A stretch of 5,774 bases of DNA, taken from the NCBI GenBank assembly GCA_023411445.1, contig JAEYOT010000413.1, forward strand, positions 1 through 5,774, read 5' to 3'. Positions within the stretch are counted from its first letter, which is position 1. Every line of letters begins with the position of its first letter. The DNA is from Pseudomonadota bacterium. Its GTDB lineage: Bacteria > Myxococcota_A > Polyangia > Polyangiales > Polyangiaceae. Shown here in pieces: positions 4,406-5,774 of the stretch. The notes below the pieces were generated by a model. That model ran no database searches. It saw only the letters and a program-made list of their open reading frames with translations, and had not been told where the DNA came from. The translations under genes were made by a program, and so were the position numbers.

Positions 4406-5774
4406 TCGTACTCGGCCTCCGAGTTGACGTGCACCACGAAGGGGTTACCCAGTCGACCCGCTTGGAGCTCTTCCGTCTTGCGATCGCCAAACTTGGCGCT
4501 GACGTTGAACATGCCGGCCAGCGTGAGCGCGTGCGACGGGTGGCCGATCAGCACGACGTCCCAAGTTGCTTGGCTGATCATGCCGCTGCCCTCGCCACCG
4601 GCGCGGAGCGCCCACGGGAAGCCCACGCTGGCGCTGGTGCGGGCCGCAAACAACGTCAGCTGGCCCTGCTCCCCCGTCAGGCTGGCGCTCGCCGCCGCTG
4701 CTGGGGGAGGACCGGAGCCGAAGCCGAGCTTCCCGTAGAACTGGGCGCTCTGCGTGAAGACTCCCGCCACCGCGTGGGCGCCACCACTGTCGACCTCCAG
4801 CTGGTACCCGCGTACGCCGCCGTCCCTATCGCCGATCAGCCCGGCTGACTCGAGCATGCCCTCCTGGTCGATCTGGATCACGTGCGCCTGCACCGCGCTG
4901 TCGCTCACGGAGTAGAGCGGCTGCAACGTCTTGCCGTTGTCCGCGTTGGGCCCCGCGCCGGTCGTGTTGACCAAGAGCAGCAAGCCGCCGCCCGGCGTGC
5001 CGACCACATCACCCGGCGCGTCCTGCGCGCTGCTGCCCACGCGACCGGCAAACTTGAGATCCGCTGCCTTGTCGAGCTTCATGTACCAGACATCGCGGCC
5101 GCCCTTCTCGGCGGGATCGGCCGCCACCTCGAAGGCGCCAGCCGGCCCCAGCTTGGCGCTCGGCGCGAAGCTGCCCGTAAAGGCCGCGCCGCCGTCGTCG
5201 AGCGCGGACACCGCTTGCACGGTCACGCTGCCGTTGTCTTTCGGAAGCGCCACCAGCTTGGCCCACTGCCCGCTGCCGTTGCCGTCCAAGCGCACAGCCC
5301 AGACGCCAGCGCGCTCGTCCCCACCGATCAGCTTGCTCTGCCCATCGTAGAAGGCGATGTCGCCGCCGACCGAGCCGGTAGCGATCACGGCGTCGTCCTC
5401 GAAGGCGGACACGGAGTCCACCGAGAAGGCCACCTTGCCGGGTGCGATCAGGGCGACCCAAGCGATGGCGCCGGTCGCCTCGTAGTGCGCGATGTAGCCC
5501 CGATCGGTCTGCGCGCTCACGCTTAGCGTGGTGGTGCCGTCACGACCAAACCGGACGTCGCCGTTCAGCAAGCCGAGCAGCGTGAAGCCACCATCCCGGT
5601 GGCCCGTCGCCGCCACCACGGTGAGCGTGCTCGGCGTGCCGCCGCCGATGTTGTAGGCGCCGCTGACCTCACCCGACTCTTTGTAAGTCGCCCAGTAGAT
5701 GCCGCTGGTTTGCTTGTCACCGAGCGGCAGCGGCGTCGCCGTCTTGAGCTCGTCCTTGTCGTTGAAGTAAATGG
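4393..5774 (-). CDS. Repeat protein with predicted SBBP-like beta-propeller blades (N-terminus beyond window)
   Basis: The minus-strand frame is open from the right edge to a TGA at 4393-4395, giving at least 459 residues. No start can be assigned: an in-frame GTG at 5617-5619 exists, but 51 further codons upstream stay open and carry the same repeat pattern. About six diverged repeats of roughly 67 residues are visible. Each has a strand like GYIAHYEATGAIAWVAL, an A-VSA-DD-like turn and a strand ending in TG-F...FG. This resembles SBBP-type beta-propeller repeats, often found in secreted or surface proteins of myxobacteria. No enzyme motif or membrane segment is visible; any signal peptide would be off the window. 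An Ala/Pro-rich insert (GSGPPPAAAASAS) interrupts the spacing before the last repeat. The protein ends in YDYCF, with a cysteine second from last. Its function is unknown. Confidence 0.82.
   Translation of the reverse strand, partial: IYFNDKDELKTATPLPLGDKQTSGIYWATYKESGEVSGAYNIGGGTPSTLTVVAATGHRDGGFTLLGLLNGDVRFGRDGTTTLSVSAQTDRGYIAHYEATGAIAWVALIAPGKVAFSVDSVSAFEDDAVIATGSVGGDIAFYDGQSKLIGGDERAGVWAVRLDGNGSGQWAKLVALPKDNGSVTVQAVSALDDGGAAFTGSFAPSAKLGPAGAFEVAADPAEKGGRDVWYMKLDKAADLKFAGRVGSSAQDAPGDVVGTPGGGLLLLVNTTGAGPNADNGKTLQPLYSVSDSAVQAHVIQIDQEGMLESAGLIGDRDGGVRGYQLEVDSGGAHAVAGVFTQSAQFYGKLGFGSGPPPAAAASASLTGEQGQLTLFAARTSASVGFPWALRAGGEGSGMISQATWDVVLIGHPSHALTLAGMFNVSAKFGDRKTEELQAGRLGNPFVVHVNSEAEYDYCF
4410..4424. 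terminator. Small hairpin at the convergent gene junction, possible terminator
   Basis: A perfect 6-bp inverted repeat, ACTCGG and CCGAGT, flanks a 3-nt loop and begins 5 nt after the MOSC stop. It sits where the plus-strand operon should end. It has no T-run after it on either strand, so it is not a classical intrinsic terminator. It also lies inside the last codons of the minus-strand gene (around residues NSEAE), so its symmetry may be coincidental. Confidence 0.25.
4513..5574 (-). repeat. Protein-level tandem repeats, period about 67 residues
   Basis: Equivalent positions in the recurring TG-F-like strand fall at codons 5572-5574 (LLGLLNG), 5374-5376 (ATGSVGG), 5173-5175 (FTGSFAP), 4969-4971 (LLVNTTG), 4762-4764 (VAGVFTQ) and 4513-4515 (LAGMFNV). 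The spacings are 66, 67, 68, 69 and 83 residues. The second landmark, a WA-like strand (WVAL, WAKL, FAGR, SAGL, WALR), recurs with a matching period. The repeats have diverged so far that no DNA-level repeat is obvious. The 83-residue last interval is explained by the Ala/Pro-rich insert. This is repetition within one protein, not a mobile or intergenic repeat. Confidence 0.75.

Noticed and set aside
4882..5526. Plus-strand open frame of 214 codons opposite the propeller gene.
   Set aside because: It is His/Arg/Ala-rich without domains, while the minus strand shows regular protein repeats across the same region.
1..5774. Mobile element, CRISPR array, tRNA, phage or defence system.
   Set aside because: No transposase or integrase motifs, no spaced DNA repeats, no tRNA-like structure, and composition is even across the window. 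The genes are ordinary transport and metabolic types.

Overview
The window is very GC-rich, densely coded DNA with strong G/C bias at third codon positions. It reads like a chromosomal segment of a high-GC Gram-negative bacterium. A myxobacterium (Myxococcota) would fit, because it combines a lipoprotein-type sugar-binding protein, SBBP-like repeat proteins and GTG starts. That placement is an inference from style, not from a marker gene.

Positions 2-118 hold the last 38 codons of an unidentified upstream gene. A 51-bp gap with a weak candidate promoter follows. Then comes a compact plus-strand operon of four genes: a lipoprotein sugar-type substrate-binding protein (170-1177), a double-domain RbsA-type ATPase (1174-2652), an RbsC-type permease (2649-3605) and a MOSC-domain protein related to YcbX/mARC (3608-4405). 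The first three overlap by 4 bp each (GTGA, ATGA). The fourth starts 2 nt after the permease stop, and its ribosome binding site lies inside the permease gene. On the minus strand, converging on the operon and overlapping its last gene by 13 bp, is a partial gene (4393-5774, running off the right edge). It encodes a protein with about six diverged repeats of roughly 67 residues that look like beta-propeller blades of the SBBP type.

The first three genes form a complete CUT2/RbsABC-like importer. The binding protein captures a sugar or sugar-like ligand, the permease (probably a homodimer) forms the channel, and the fused ATPase powers it. The pocket keeps several RbsB ligand contacts (Asp, Arg, Asn, Asp, Gln) but has Ser where RbsB has Arg90, so the ligand is probably not ribose. 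No kinase, isomerase or regulator in the window reveals the substrate. The MOSC protein probably binds the molybdenum cofactor and reduces N-hydroxylated or similar compounds. It lacks the C-terminal 2Fe-2S domain of E. coli YcbX, so its electron donor would have to be encoded elsewhere.

I see no mobile element, CRISPR array, tRNA, rRNA or clear defence system. The most useful leads are the coupling of a MOSC/mARC-like oxidoreductase to a sugar-type importer of unknown substrate, the possible leaderless start of the operon, and the propeller protein.
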